Shown here piece after piece: positions 17,452-26,756 of a stretch of 64,000 nucleotides of DNA. The position numbers and the translations under genes are program-made. Position 1 is the first letter of the stretch. Each line of letters starts with the position of its first letter. A model generated the notes under the pieces. It saw only the letters and a list, made by a program, of their open reading frames with translations, was not told the DNA's origin and did not search any database. The stretch comes from Streptomyces coacervatus (lineage in GTDB: Bacteria > Actinomycetota > Actinomycetes > Streptomycetales > Streptomycetaceae), in assembly GCF_029223485.1 (NCBI RefSeq), contig NZ_JARHTP010000021.1:62001-126000 (forward strand), given 5' to 3'.

Positions 17452-18360
17452 ATGAAAGGCATCATTCTCGCTGGCGGCGACGGAACGCGATTGCAGCCCC
17501 TCACCTTCGCGGCTTCCAAACAGCTCGCTCCTGTCTACGACAAGCCCATGATCTACTACCCGCTCTCCGTTCTCATGCTGGCGGGTATCCAGGACATCCT
17601 CGTCATCACGCGTCCGACCGACCTCCCCGTCTTCCGTGCCCTGTTGAGCGACGGACGGCAGTTGGGACTGAATATCGACTACGCCGCGCAGGACGAGCCA
17701 CGTGGTATCGCCGACGCCTTCCGCGTTGGGGCGGACCACATCCGCGGCGAGCAATGCGCGCTGATCCTCGGCGACAACCTCTTCCACGGCGCAAACCTGC
17801 CCACTTTGCTGCACCACAGCGTGCTCAAGATGAGTGGCTGCGTGCTGTTCGGTCACGAGGTCGCCGACCCGCAGCGGTTCGGCGTCGCCGAGATCGATCC
17901 ACGGGGCAGGCTCGTCTCTATCGAGGAGAAGCCCCGGCGTCCCCGCTCCAACCTTGCCATCCCCGGCATGTACTTCTTCGACACCCATGTGTCAGATATC
18001 ACCAGAGATCTGACGCCGTCAGCGCGAGGCGAGCTGGAGATCACAGACGTGCTGCGGGCCTATCTGGAGTTGGGCACCGCTGAGCTGGTGTGGCTGGGCA
18101 GGGGCGTCACCTGGATGGACACTGGCACTCACGAGTCTCTGCTCGAAGCGGGCACATTCGTGAGGGATGTACAGCACCGGCAGGGCATCCGGCTGGCCTG
18201 CATCGAAGAGGTTGCCATGCACATGGGATACATCGCCCCAGACGACTGCTACGCGCTGGGGGCGGAGATGGGCACCTCGCCGTACGGCCAGTACGTCATG
18301 GAGCGGGCCCGCTTCTTCAGCACAGGCATGCCGCCCACGGCCTTCTCGGACGATCTGTGA
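17452..18360 (+). CDS. rmlA: Glucose-1-phosphate thymidylyltransferase
   Basis: A 302-aa nucleotidyltransferase making dTDP-glucose from dTTP and glucose-1-phosphate, the entry step to deoxysugars. MKGIILAGGDGTRLQPLT is the pyrophosphorylase loop. PVYDKPMIYYPLSVLMLAGI, ILGDNLFHG (metal Asp) and VSIEEKPRRPRSN are all canonical, as is WLGRGVTWMDTGTHESLLEA. Length and motifs are complete. It overlaps the truncated rmlB by a GTGA junction, the normal rmlA-rmlB arrangement in sugar cassettes. Confidence 0.96.
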   Translation: MKGIILAGGDGTRLQPLTFAASKQLAPVYDKPMIYYPLSVLMLAGIQDILVITRPTDLPVFRALLSDGRQLGLNIDYAAQDEPRGIADAFRVGADHIRGEQCALILGDNLFHGANLPTLLHHSVLKMSGCVLFGHEVADPQRFGVAEIDPRGRLVSIEEKPRRPRSNLAIPGMYFFDTHVSDITRDLTPSARGELEITDVLRAYLELGTAELVWLGRGVTWMDTGTHESLLEAGTFVRDVQHRQGIRLACIEEVAMHMGYIAPDDCYALGAEMGTSPYGQYVMERARFFSTGMPPTAFSDDL

Positions 18361-18566
18361 ATCTCCTCGTCACCGGCGCCGCCGGGTTCATCGGCTCCGT
18401 TAGTGTACGGATGCTGCTCACAGTCGGCGCGGCGCAGGCCTCCGACACGTCCCGGATCACAGTGCTGGACAGCCTGACCTACGCTGGCAGACTGGACAAC
18501 ATCGATCTCAGTGATCCCCGGCTGACGTTCGTCCAGGGCGACATCTGCGATACCCGCCTCGTCAAT
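18357..18566 (+). pseudogene. rmlB: dTDP-glucose 4,6-dehydratase, N-terminal 70 codons only
   Basis: GTG 18357 overlaps the rmlA stop. The product begins VNLLVTGAAGFIGSVSVRML (NAD-binding GxxGxxG) and continues through VLDSLTYAGRLDNI to FVQGDICDTRLVN, a clear RmlB N-terminus. From about 18567 the sequence switches to a degenerate IS5-type transposase, so the catalytic YxxxK and the remaining 250 or so residues are lost. This step is essential for the 2,3-dehydratase substrate. A functional pathway would need an rmlB elsewhere on the chromosome, which most Streptomyces have. Confidence 0.9.
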
Positions 18567-19150
18567 AGGCACCGACCAGGGTGGGGCCGAAGGGCGGTCG
18601 GCGGGAGAAGTATCCGCGGCGGCGAGTCTTGGACGCGATCTTCTACGTCATGCGGACTAGGGGCGACTGACGGCAGCTTCCACTCCAGTCCGTCCGCACC
18701 GCCGAGACGGTGCCGGTTGAGGCCAAGGGCTTCACCCCCGAACAAGAAGGTCAAAGGTCGCAAAACGGTTCATCGTCACGGACACACTCGGTCTGCTCCT
18801 GGCCGTGCACGTCGTTGCGGCGAACGTTCAAGACCGTGAGGGGGACGTCGCCCGCTGAGGTGGGCTCGCCTCGAACACCGAGCGTTCGGAAGATCCGAGC
18901 CGACCAGGGCTTCGTCGGCCGCCTGGTCGACTGGGCCGCACAAATCCTCAGGCACGAACTGGAGATCGTGCGCGAGAAACCGGATCAGCGCGGCTTTCAG
19001 GTCCAACCGAAGCGGTGAGCGGTAGAGCGGACGCTGTCGTGGCTGACCGCCCACCGGATTATGGCGCGGGACTACGAGACCAGCCCCGCTCGCTCGGAGA
19101 CCATGGACCGCTGCGCGGTGATCGGCATCATGCTTCGGCGACTCTCACCC
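18567..19150 (+). mobile_element. Degenerate IS5-family transposase remnant
   Basis: Transposase fragments readable in shifting frames on the plus strand: GGRREKYPRRRVLDAIFYVM near 18590-18655 (N-terminal DUF4096-like part), then KKVKGRKTV and DTLGLLLAVHV near 18745-18815, then VRKIRADQGFVGRLVDWA near 18880-18945, and finally ERTLSWLTAHRR and RDYETSPAR near 19025-19090. Several frameshifts and stops make it inactive. Its left end abuts the truncated rmlB, so insertion (with loss of the rest of rmlB) is the likely cause of that truncation. No inverted repeats are identified. Confidence 0.8.
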
Positions 19151-19413
19151 GCGAAGGACCAGCTGTCCGCCCAGGCCCCCGACGCTCACGCGGAGCTCTG
19201 CGGTATGACCGGACTGCCCGCTGCTGGCGGACCTCTTCTCTTCCTCATCACCAAGGAGCATGGGCTCCAACGCGAGCAGGTCCGCCCGACTGAGCCAGTT
19301 AGCAGACCGGGATCGAGCGGGGGCTCGGTCTGAACGGTTCCCATGGCCGCGACTGCACCGATTCCTGTCAGCGAGTGCACGGCGCCGGGGAGCACAGTCA
19401 ATCCGTGCCGACG
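19151..19413. other. Intergenic, no gene recognised
   Basis: About 260 bases between the IS remnant and the intact APH gene's 3' end. No coherent coding or terminator structure was identified; it may contain the rest of the IS remnant. Confidence 0.35.
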
Positions 19414-20310
19414 TCAAAGGCCCTTCAGGACACGATCAAGTGCGGACTGGCCTGCGGGTCCCCAGTGCGGCTTGCCGCCGGGCAAGCCGCGGTCCCCGTT
19501 CTGGCCCATCAACATCAGGAACAGGCTCTTCATCGCGGCCAGTCCGCGCGCCCGTCGCACCGTTGCCTCGTCCGCCTGTGCGTAGCTGTTGAAAAGCCGT
19601 GAGGCGCCGCCCGCGGGAAGTAGCAACCAGGCGGCCGCGAGGTCCCACGCCGGGTCGCCGGCGACGAGTGCGCCAAAGTCGACGACACCCGCCAGTGTCC
19701 CGTCCGCGACGACGACGTTCGCGGGATGCAGGTCGCCGTGCACCCACACCGGTGGGCCCTCCCACTCCGGGGCCGCCACCGCTTCGCCCCAGACTTCACG
19801 GATCTCGTCGGCGAGGTCGGTAGGGGCAACGGCCTGGAAGAAGTGCTCGAAGCCGTCCGTGCAGTCCTTGGGGTGAGCGCCGAAGTCCGAAGCGGCCGGT
19901 GCGTCGGCAGGCGCCTCCACATGCAGCGCCCTGAGGAAGCCCGCCAGCGCCTCAGCCGCGTGGTCGCCGCGAGTGATCGAGCCGTGGTCCAGCGGCGTGC
20001 CCTCGACCCATGTCATGACGGTCCAGATCTTGGGGAAGCGCTCGGACGGCGCACCGTCCCGAAGGGGGACAGGAATCGGCAGCGGCAGGCGCGTGGCCAG
20101 AGTCGGCAGCCACCGGCGCTCCTTGAGCTGCAGATCGGGGCTCGTGTCCATCCGCTGCATCCGGATAGCCAGCTCGTTACCGAGGCGCCACATTTGGTTG
20201 CCCCAGCCGCCCGCCACTTCGCGGATGGGCAGCTCGGCCAGGTCCGGATGCTGTTCCCGAAGCAGGTCGCGGACCAGATCCTCGCTGATCTCAATCTCGG
20301 ATTCGATCAT
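19414..20310 (-). CDS. Aminoglycoside-phosphotransferase-family kinase (intact copy)
   Basis: A 298-aa APH/choline-kinase-fold protein. The N-lobe carries VAGGWGNQMWRLGNELAIRM (nucleotide-binding loop and Lys/Arg region). The catalytic loop is VWVHGDLHPANVVV with Asp and Asn, and the metal-binding Asp is in GVVDFGALVAGDPAWDLAAAW. Full length, no lesions. Such enzymes phosphorylate hydroxyls of aminoglycosides, macrolides or peptide antibiotics, so self-resistance or protective phosphorylation of an intermediate is the likely role. The HAD phosphatase at 31471 could be the reversing partner (inference). It belongs to the right APH/MT pair; its left homologue at 4458-6660 is broken. Confidence 0.9.
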   Translation of the reverse strand: MIESEIEISEDLVRDLLREQHPDLAELPIREVAGGWGNQMWRLGNELAIRMQRMDTSPDLQLKERRWLPTLATRLPLPIPVPLRDGAPSERFPKIWTVMTWVEGTPLDHGSITRGDHAAEALAGFLRALHVEAPADAPAASDFGAHPKDCTDGFEHFFQAVAPTDLADEIREVWGEAVAAPEWEGPPVWVHGDLHPANVVVADGTLAGVVDFGALVAGDPAWDLAAAWLLLPAGGASRLFNSYAQADEATVRRARGLAAMKSLFLMLMGQNGDRGLPGGKPHWGPAGQSALDRVLKGL

Positions 20311-20484
20311 GCCGAGTCACCGTAGCCGAGGTAGGCGGAGGCCACCTTGCACTTTGGGAGATCCAACTCCCCGGCCGGATCTACAGAGCTCTCTGAAGCA
20401 CTTGCGGGCAAGTGCAGCCGGCCGCGCTCACCCGCCAGCTGATGCTCGGCTCCGCCAATGGTCGGGCTCATCGTGGAGGGCAAG

Positions 20485-20565
20485 TCACAGTGCCACCTGC
20501 AAAGACCTCAAACGCGGTCTCAGTAGCGCGCGCACCAGCTCCTGCTCGAACTTCAACTCGTCCAT
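20485..20565 (-). pseudogene. Relic N-terminus of a third APH-like gene
   Basis: Reading from ATG 20565, the first residues MDELKFEQELVRALLR match the start of the decayed left APH (MDEVKVEQDLVRALLR) far better than the intact APH at 20310. The upstream GAGGAACTTCC also matches. After residue 16 similarity ends, and a stop follows at 20485-20487. This shows that the right locus once held an orthologue of the left APH, now lost except for this stub, next to the different intact APH. Confidence 0.72.
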
Positions 20566-21283
20566 CGAGGAACTTCCTATCATTGGCATGCATCGGAATG
20601 AGAACAATAATCGGAGAGCAATAGTGCACTGGCGATGGGTCTGCCGCTAGCTGTTGCCGACGCTTAGCATCGAGCACCTGGTGGCCGTGCTCTCCTTGCG
20701 CGAAGCTGGCTCACATGGTGGTCTCATCGCTGACCAATTCCGTAGCAGCAGAACAACTGTCACCAGTTCAGCAGCCATACCCGCGCGCATGCGCTCCCTG
20801 CGGCGATTCGCCCCCTTCGGTCCGCGGGCTCACGGACGGAAGCAATCAGTCCACTGGTGTGCCCAGCCGAACAAATCCACTGTTACCAGACTTGACCCGG
20901 CCGATGCCCCGTGGCCGAAGGGCCACTGGACACGGTCACAGTTTATCAGGAGTATTGAGTCGTATTCAAACGGGCGATCACGCCCGCCTTCGGAAGAAAT
21001 ACCTGGACATCAATTATCTACGGCGTGGGGTAACAAGGCACTTAAGGGCCGCATCACCACCGGCATACCGTTGGATTCCTGCATGCTCCAGGAGAAGGCA
21101 AGCGATTCCTTCAGCGCGACGTAAGAGAAGGGATCGCGTTGGGGAAGAATTGGCCGATGTTGTGCGCGCGTGACGGATCGCCGGGATTACCGGTCTCGGA
21201 TTGCAGCACGAGATCAGGGTGAAGGTCTACAAAAACGCGGCACGTTTCCGACTGAGAGATGTGGCGCTGAGGAGGTGATGGGC
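20566..21283. promoter_or_regulatory. Upstream region of the right methyltransferase
   Basis: About 720 bases without a convincing gene. It contains the two sequence blocks shared with 6661-7023 (around 20582-20623 and 20917-20980) separated by about 290 extra bases not present on the left, so the right copy carries an insertion or the left a deletion. Likely holds divergent promoters for the lost APH stub and the methyltransferase. Confidence 0.4.
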
Positions 21284-22066
21284 ATGGCCGAGAGAGGATC
21301 ACCGGGACTATCCTTCGGTGAGATCGCTGTTCGTTACGACCGCTTTCGTCCCGGTGTGCCGACAGCGGCACTGGACTGGCTTCTCCCCGAAGATTGCGAA
21401 ACTGTGGTCGACCTCGCTGCCGGCACCGGCGCGATGACCAGCCAATTGGTGGACCGCGTGCGGCACGTCGTCGCCATCGAGCCCGACCCGCAGATGCGTG
21501 AGACCCTCGCCCGCAACTGTCCGAAGGCGCTTCTGCTGCCGGGGACCGCAGAGCGGATGCCGCTGCCCGACGGCCGGGCCGACGCGCTGCTGACCTCCAT
21601 GGCCTGGCAGTGGTTCGACCCGCTGCATGCTGTCCCGGAGATCGCGCGAGTGCTCCGAGGCGGCGGCACGTTTGGCGTCCTGTGGAACCACAGGGACCTG
21701 TCCGTACCCTGGGTAGCCGAGCTCGACCGCTTCACCCGCGCACTGCGGGTCCGCGAGAGCGGCCAGGGTGCCACTGGTCAGACGCCGAGCCGCATTGTCG
21801 CGGATCCGCCGACCGGGTCGCTGTTCAGCCCTCTCGCCGAACTGCGACTGACCTGGTCCATGGCCGTCACCCCCGAGGAGATCGTCGGGCTCATGGGCAC
21901 CGACGCTAGCGCGATCGCACTTCCGGCCGAAGCCCAGCATGCCGTGGACGAGCAGGTGGCCCGGTACGTGCACGATGAGCTGGCTCTGTCGGCGGGTCAG
22001 ACGATCGAGTTGCCGATGGCGTGCCGCTGCCTGCGCACCACAAAAAACCTGGACGCCGCACCGTGA
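21284..22066 (+). CDS. Class I SAM-dependent methyltransferase (intact copy)
   Basis: A 260-aa UbiE/methyltransferase-11-type protein. SAM motif I is VVDLAAGTGAMT, the acidic ribose-binding residue is in VVAIEPDPQM, and the motif-III region reads LLTSMAWQWFDPLHAVPEIARVLRGGGTFGVLW. ATG 21284 lies 8 nt after GGAGG; ATG 21278 is too close to the same RBS. It ends with MACRCLRTTKNLDAAP, the tail cut off by a TAG in the left copy. Possible roles are N- or O-methylation of the product, or protective methylation together with the adjacent APH. Confidence 0.9.
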   Translation: MAERGSPGLSFGEIAVRYDRFRPGVPTAALDWLLPEDCETVVDLAAGTGAMTSQLVDRVRHVVAIEPDPQMRETLARNCPKALLLPGTAERMPLPDGRADALLTSMAWQWFDPLHAVPEIARVLRGGGTFGVLWNHRDLSVPWVAELDRFTRALRVRESGQGATGQTPSRIVADPPTGSLFSPLAELRLTWSMAVTPEEIVGLMGTDASAIALPAEAQHAVDEQVARYVHDELALSAGQTIELPMACRCLRTTKNLDAAP

Positions 22067-22513
22067 GCGTCTTCAACACCTGAGCGAACCGGGCGGAGGA
22101 CCTGCAGTGCTCACCTCGGGCGGCACCTACATCGACGACCTAAGGGTACCCGAGCTCATCAAGGTGGCGAACGTGACCATCGTGCCGTCCACGGCCGCAC
22201 ATTCGATCACCACCGCCATCGCCACGTCCCGGGCAAAGACCTCCGTTGGGTCCACGGCCGCGGACCGAACGGGCCTGTGCACTTCGTGGGGCAACTGGAG
22301 AACTGGGAGATCTACCTCGGTGTGGTGCTGCCCGCCGCGGCCTTTGCGCCTGCAGATTCGTCACCGTGCTCTGCGAGTACGGATAGTCGATGGAATCGAC
22401 TTGCTGGTTCCAACCTATCCCCGGCCCTGGAGGAACCAGCCAGCACCAGCGCAGACGCCTGTCAGCGCCTGATCCGGCCCTAACCAGTAGTCCAATACTT
22501 GTGGAGGCTTGAG
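22067..22513. other. Intergenic with possible decayed coding fragment
   Basis: About 450 bases. One frame around 22271-22365 reads GPVHFVGQLENWEIYLGVV and looks protein-like, but it is short, lacks a start and is flanked by stops. I cannot name a family. GGAGGCTTGAG at the end is the RBS for the MbtH gene. Confidence 0.35.
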
Positions 22514-22720
22514 ATGTCCACCAATCCCTTCGAAGACGAGTCCGCCGGCTACGTGGTGTTGATGAACGACGAGGATCAGCACTCAATCTGGCCGGACAAG
22601 TTGGACTTGCCGACTGGCTGGCGGAGGGCGTTCGGAGTTGGCAGCCGAGCCGAGTGCCTGGCGTACATCAAGGCCAACTGGACGGACATCCGACCAGCAA
22701 GCATTCGTACAACGTCGTAG
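22514..22720 (+). CDS. MbtH-like protein
   Basis: A 68-aa MbtH-family chaperone of NRPS adenylation domains. Signature residues are present: NPFEDESAGYVVLMNDEDQH, SIWP, PTGWRRAFG and the C-terminal NWTDIRP, including the conserved Trp residues. ATG 22514 follows GGAGGCTTG. MbtH proteins bind A domains and are often needed for their solubility and activity, so the natural partner is the A-PCP protein at 2548-4380, 18 kb away. That distance supports treating both ends as one cluster. Confidence 0.95.
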   Translation: MSTNPFEDESAGYVVLMNDEDQHSIWPDKLDLPTGWRRAFGVGSRAECLAYIKANWTDIRPASIRTTS

Positions 22721-23488
22721 CACTACAGCCGTTTGGCTATTCAGGTGACGAGACGATGTTTGGCGCGTCGGACGACACGCGGGAATGCTGCTGTCGTTCG
22801 ATGCCGTGCGGACGAGGGAGCCGCGCGTGGGCGAGTTCCGGGGGCTAGATTGAGCGCGAGAGGCGTTGTGCCCTTCAGAGAGCATCGGTGGCGTCCTGGG
22901 CAACGCCATCGAGCCCTATTCGGTCCGCTGCACGGCTTCGTTCTCGGCAACGACGGCCCGCCTACAGTAACCACGGTGCAACCATCACCGCCGACATCGC
23001 AGCGCGTTGGAGGCCCGGCGTGCGAACGCGCCGGCGCTCAATCCGAGTGCCAGCACCGCTGGAGCCAACTCGACCAAACCGCCGCACAATCGACCCGCCC
23101 GGCGTTTGAAGTCGATGTGGCAACGCACCTCCTCGTCGGGACCGGTCAGTCACACAGGCCGAGCAGGAACTGCAGAACCGATCTGGTGGCCAGCTGCGCG
23201 GGCGAAAGACCAGGTCGCCCGCCACGTGGGCACCAGTCGACAAAGTCCTCGTGGCACCAGAGCCCGTTCAGCTGCTCTCTCACCCACCTCGCCGCCGTAA
23301 ACTCCGAGTTACTTTCCCGCGCGACGCGATCTGCGCAATCAGTGACAGGACTTGCTCACCGAAACGGGGGCGGAGAGACAGCAGTGCCTCGCTACCGCAT
23401 AGGCCTTCGAAACAGGCGAGCATGCCCGCTGATCATGCTGCCGCACCAGGAGACGCCAAGATCAAGCTTGGAGCCTTACTGTCTCGCG
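22721..23488. other. Unassigned stretch, probably degenerate
   Basis: About 770 bases without a recognisable gene. On the minus strand around 23285-23425 a frame reads MLACFEGLCGSEALLSLRPR and on to QIASRGKVT, protein-like but with no full ORF or known family. Long plus-strand frames here show no protein-like pattern. Probably debris from earlier insertions. Confidence 0.35.
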
Positions 23489-23878
23489 TCACGGCCTAGC
23501 GCCATTCCGCTCCCCGTGACTCGATTCATCAGAATCGCTGGACTGCCCCCTGCGCGCCAGCTCGTACAATTCCCATTTGGTAGCGATGACGGCTATTTCG
23601 ACCCGAGAGCTTACTCGCAGCTTGAGCATGATGCGCGCGATGTGCTCTCTCGCCGTTCTTTCGGAGATTCCCAGTTCCATGCCAATGCTGTAATTGGTCA
23701 TACCAGTGGCGACCAGGCGAAGAACTTCAAACTCCCGTGCACTCAAGGCGGACATCCTGGAGTGAATCTCAACGATCTCGCCCCCCAGTCCGATACCACT
23801 TTCAACTATCATGTCTCTCCATCGCGAAATATCGTGTCCCGGATGCTGCGCCATGGGACTTTCATGCACCCTCGTCAC
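23489..23878 (-). CDS. LuxR-type HTH regulator, single domain
   Basis: The C-terminal 70 residues form a standard LuxR helix-turn-helix: LSAREFEVLRLVATGMTNY, SIGMELGISERTAREHIARI and MLKLRVSSRVEIAVIATKWEL. There is no receiver or ATPase domain, only about 45 residues before the HTH, so it may be an orphan regulator or the remnant of a longer one. GTG 23878 is my start because GAAGG precedes it; ATG 23854 or 23812 are alternatives. As the only regulator seen in the cluster it may control it (inference). Its GC is lower than that of its neighbours. Confidence 0.7.
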   Translation of the reverse strand: MTRVHESPMAQHPGHDISRWRDMIVESGIGLGGEIVEIHSRMSALSAREFEVLRLVATGMTNYSIGMELGISERTAREHIARIMLKLRVSSRVEIAVIATKWELYELARRGQSSDSDESSHGERNGARP

Positions 23879-23936
23879 CCCTAGTCCTTCGTGAATTCCT
23901 GGCAATCGGTTTGGGACTCCGATGGGCTGGCTAATG

Positions 23937-24810
23937 CCTGTCGCCATGCCGTTGGTCGTGTCCGATGCGGACTGCGACATCCTGGCTTCATGGGTGCGGT
24001 CTCCGTCGGCTCCGTCGGGGATGGTGATGCGAGCCCGGATCGTCCTGCCGGCGGCCCAGGGGGTCTCGAGCACCGAGATCGCGCAGAGGCTGGAGTTGTC
24101 CCGGCCTACCGCGATCACCTGGCGGCGCCGCTAGCGTGCGGTTGACCTGGCCAACTGGAGAACCGGCCACGCTCGGGCCGGCCCACCACGGTGGACGAGG
24201 CCTAGGGCGTAGCGCGCACCCTGGAACGCCCGCCGAAGACGCTGGCCCCAACTGCTAGCCCGCGAGAGCCCCTCTGCCGGGCGATCGCCAAAGTGCGGCG
24301 CACATGGAAAATCCAGCCCTGGGCGCACCGGACCATCAAGTTCTCCATCAATCCAAAGTCCGCGACGCGGTCGGGCTGCACCTGCGCCCCGGAGAAGGCC
24401 ATGGTGGTCCCTGTGGACGAGAATTCGCATGTCCAGGCTCTGGAGTGGACCGAGCCGATGCTTCCGGTGCGACCGGGCCTGCTCAAGCGGCGCATCCACG
24501 ACTGCAGCCGCCATGACACCCCTCTACCTTGTTCGCAGCCCTGGAGGTCGGCACAAGGAAGATCACCGCCGGCGGCTGCTACCCCGACCGAAACGCCGAG
24601 GTCCTGCGCTTGCTCAAACAGGTCACCAAGGCCCACCCGAGAATGAAACCGCCCGGGCCGCAGGTAACTACGCCTCCACAAGCACCCCCGCGTGAAGGGA
24701 TGGCTACCGAAGGACCCGCGGGTCACTCTGCTCATCACCCTGGCCCCCCGGCCCAGCACTGAAACCTGGAGATCTTCTTCGGGATCATCGCCCGCAGGTT
24801 TCCCGCGACA
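23937..24810 (+). mobile_element. Degenerate IS630-family transposase
   Basis: A multiply frameshifted transposase. The N-terminal part reads LVVSDADCDILASWVRSP, then RARIVLPAAQGVSSTEIAQR and LELSRPTAITWRRR before a TAG at 24132-24134. Later pieces include AIAKVRRTWKIQPWAH, VPVDENSHVQALEWTEP (an Asp-box), LFAALEVGTRKITAG, WLPKDPRVTLLITLAP and EIFFGIIARRFP near the 3' end, all in IS630 order. Not functional. Confidence 0.8.
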
Positions 24811-25749
24811 GTCGTCGTACTCCACCCGGTGAGCGGCCTTCACGGGCTGCCCGCCTGGGCCGACTTGTTGCGTGTGACCAGCCCTAAGGTCGTACGAGCG
24901 GTCGCGAAATTGGTGACCTGGTCCCCCAGGATTCCCTCTCGAATCCCCTCTCGATAAAGGCCGTAGGAGCCAGGATCCCCGGGGTGTTGAGGTAGCCGGG
25001 CCCAATCAGCTCGGCATTGGAGCCGATGTCTCGGTAACCCGGGCCGAGACCACGTCGATGACTCGACGATCAGCGTTAACTCTTCTTCGCTCTGGGCGAT
25101 TCCAGACATGATCCAGCTCCATCCGTATTTCTCGAGCGTTCACTTTCGGACTCTCGGTGGGCGCACGGAAGCAAGCAAGATCGAGGCTTACACGAGCAAC
25201 TCTGATCGTCAAGGGCTTCTCACAAGGGGTACGAGAAGTCAGTCAACTCGGTTCGAAAGCCCGAACATGAGCACGCCTTGTCCGAATTGACCAAATAAAC
25301 CATCCAGTCAATGCACCCCACCTTCACTCAATCCTCACCTTCAGCAATCCTTTGGCCAAAGCGTGGAGACCAGCCGCTACGCGACCACATCCGTATGAAC
25401 CCATTCTCCAGTAGGCGAAAAACTGCCAATCTCCGGCCACTCGAGATTCCGGACCAAAAAGGCACTATCGCGTCATATCACGCTGCCACCACAAGGGAAA
25501 ACGCTTTCCGTCGAGTGGGTTTTGTCCTGATTTGACAATATTTATCCGTCACGGCTTGATCATTGCAAATCACCAACCGCATTTCCCTCATCTGGGCTAA
25601 ATGTCCATTATTGATATATGTGTACCCCCTACCCAACACCCTCGCCGCGGGTAATCATTTCAACGCCCTGCAGAGCAAGAGCCGCATCACGTCCGCTGCA
25701 TAGGGAATCTGTTCCCGTTCCTCGCGACGCGGGGGAAAAGGACACCTAG
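24811..25749. other. Intergenic; decayed segment then AT-rich upstream region
   Basis: The first 300 bases hold minus-strand protein-like fragments (for example GYRDIGSNAELIGPGYLN near 24990-25050) broken by frame changes; family not recognised. From about 25300 to 25750 the sequence is markedly AT-richer than the rest of the window and gene-free, suggesting the promoter region of the DUF1349-GT2 operon. TTGACA at 25532-25537 could be a -35 box, but no good -10 is placed. AAAGGA before ATG 25750 is the RBS. Confidence 0.4.
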
Positions 25750-26436
25750 ATGCGGCCTCACGCAGCTCTTGTTGCGCTACGCAGGGGTACGCCACGCCTC
25801 AACGGGGGATTCGTGAACCATTCAGTGACTGTTCCCGGCCTGCCCTTCGATATCGCGCCGGAGGGGCCAGCCGTCGGCACCACATGGCGCGTCGAGAATG
25901 AGGCTCTTGCCATTACGGCAGGCCCACGCACCGACCTGTTCCTCGACCCGGCACGCCAGACCTCTTCTGCAGGTGCTGATCTTTTGCGGCTCGTAGGGGA
26001 TGTCAGTGGTGACTTCCAGTTGACGGCCCACGTCGAGGTGGATTTCAAGGACACCTTCGATGCCGGCGTCCTGTTCGTTCAGGCGGCCGAGCAGACCTGG
26101 GCGAAATTGTGTTTCGAGTACACGCCACAGGGGCGGCCCAGTGTCGTATCGGTGGTCACCCGAGGTGACTCCGACGACGCCAACGCCGACGAGGTGAGCG
26201 GAAACCGCACCCGTCTTCGCATATCCAGGTCGGGGCGCGCCTTCGCTTTTCACGCCTCCCATGAAGGCGAGTGGTGGCGGCTGATCCGATACTTCTCCCT
26301 CGGCTCATTGCCCGACTCGGCCGCGGTGAAAGTCGGGTTTCTCGCCCAATCGCCGTTCGGCGCTGGATGCACAGCCGTCTTCGACAACATCCGTTTTAGC
26401 CCGGAGCCCCTCGCTCAGCTTCGCGACGGCAGTTGA
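25750..26436 (+). CDS. DUF1349 (concanavalin-like) domain protein
   Basis: A 228-aa soluble protein matching the DUF1349 family by its beta-sandwich segments: AGPRTDLFLDPARQTSSAGA, GDFQLTAHVEVDFKDTFDAG, VLFVQAAEQTWAKLCFEYTP and VKVGFLAQSPFGAGCTAVFD. The fold is like concanavalin lectins/glucanases, but no biochemical role is generally established. GTG 25813 (preceded by GGGGGA) is an alternative start that would remove 21 residues which look atypical for the family. No signal peptide is visible. Its position ahead of GT2 suggests carbohydrate binding or isomerisation in the pathway (inference). Confidence 0.82.
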   Translation: MRPHAALVALRRGTPRLNGGFVNHSVTVPGLPFDIAPEGPAVGTTWRVENEALAITAGPRTDLFLDPARQTSSAGADLLRLVGDVSGDFQLTAHVEVDFKDTFDAGVLFVQAAEQTWAKLCFEYTPQGRPSVVSVVTRGDSDDANADEVSGNRTRLRISRSGRAFAFHASHEGEWWRLIRYFSLGSLPDSAAVKVGFLAQSPFGAGCTAVFDNIRFSPEPLAQLRDGS

Positions 26437-26756
26437 CAGGCTAGTCACCGAAACGTCCGTCGGCTGAACATAGCGCCATCGTGCGTCACCCGGTTCGCTT
26501 GCCGGATGTCGACCGGCCCACTTTCACCCTTCTCATTGCCTGGGACGTCCTTCTCCCGCCTGCCCAGCTCCCGATTTCTTCCGTCTTGTCTCGGTGTCGC
26601 CGTGTGTGCCTTCCGACAGGAAACGCGGTCGTGCCCCGCGGGAGCGTGCCGGGAAGGCTTGATCCACTATCCGCACCGCACTTGAAATCGCGTAGGTCGG
26701 GGTACAGCTCATGCTGCGCCCTGGCACTGCGCTGTGCAAAAAGAATGAGGGTTTTC
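26437..26756. other. Intergenic, possible promoter
   Basis: About 320 bases. Open frames extend upstream of the GT2 gene but lack an RBS or family-like sequence, so I treat this as leader. It ends in GAGGGTTTTC ahead of GTG 26757. Confidence 0.4.

Noticed and set aside
22733..23884. A 383-codon plus-strand open frame between MbtH and the LuxR gene
   Set aside because: Composition is not protein-like, there is no RBS, and it overlaps the well-supported LuxR HTH on the other strand.
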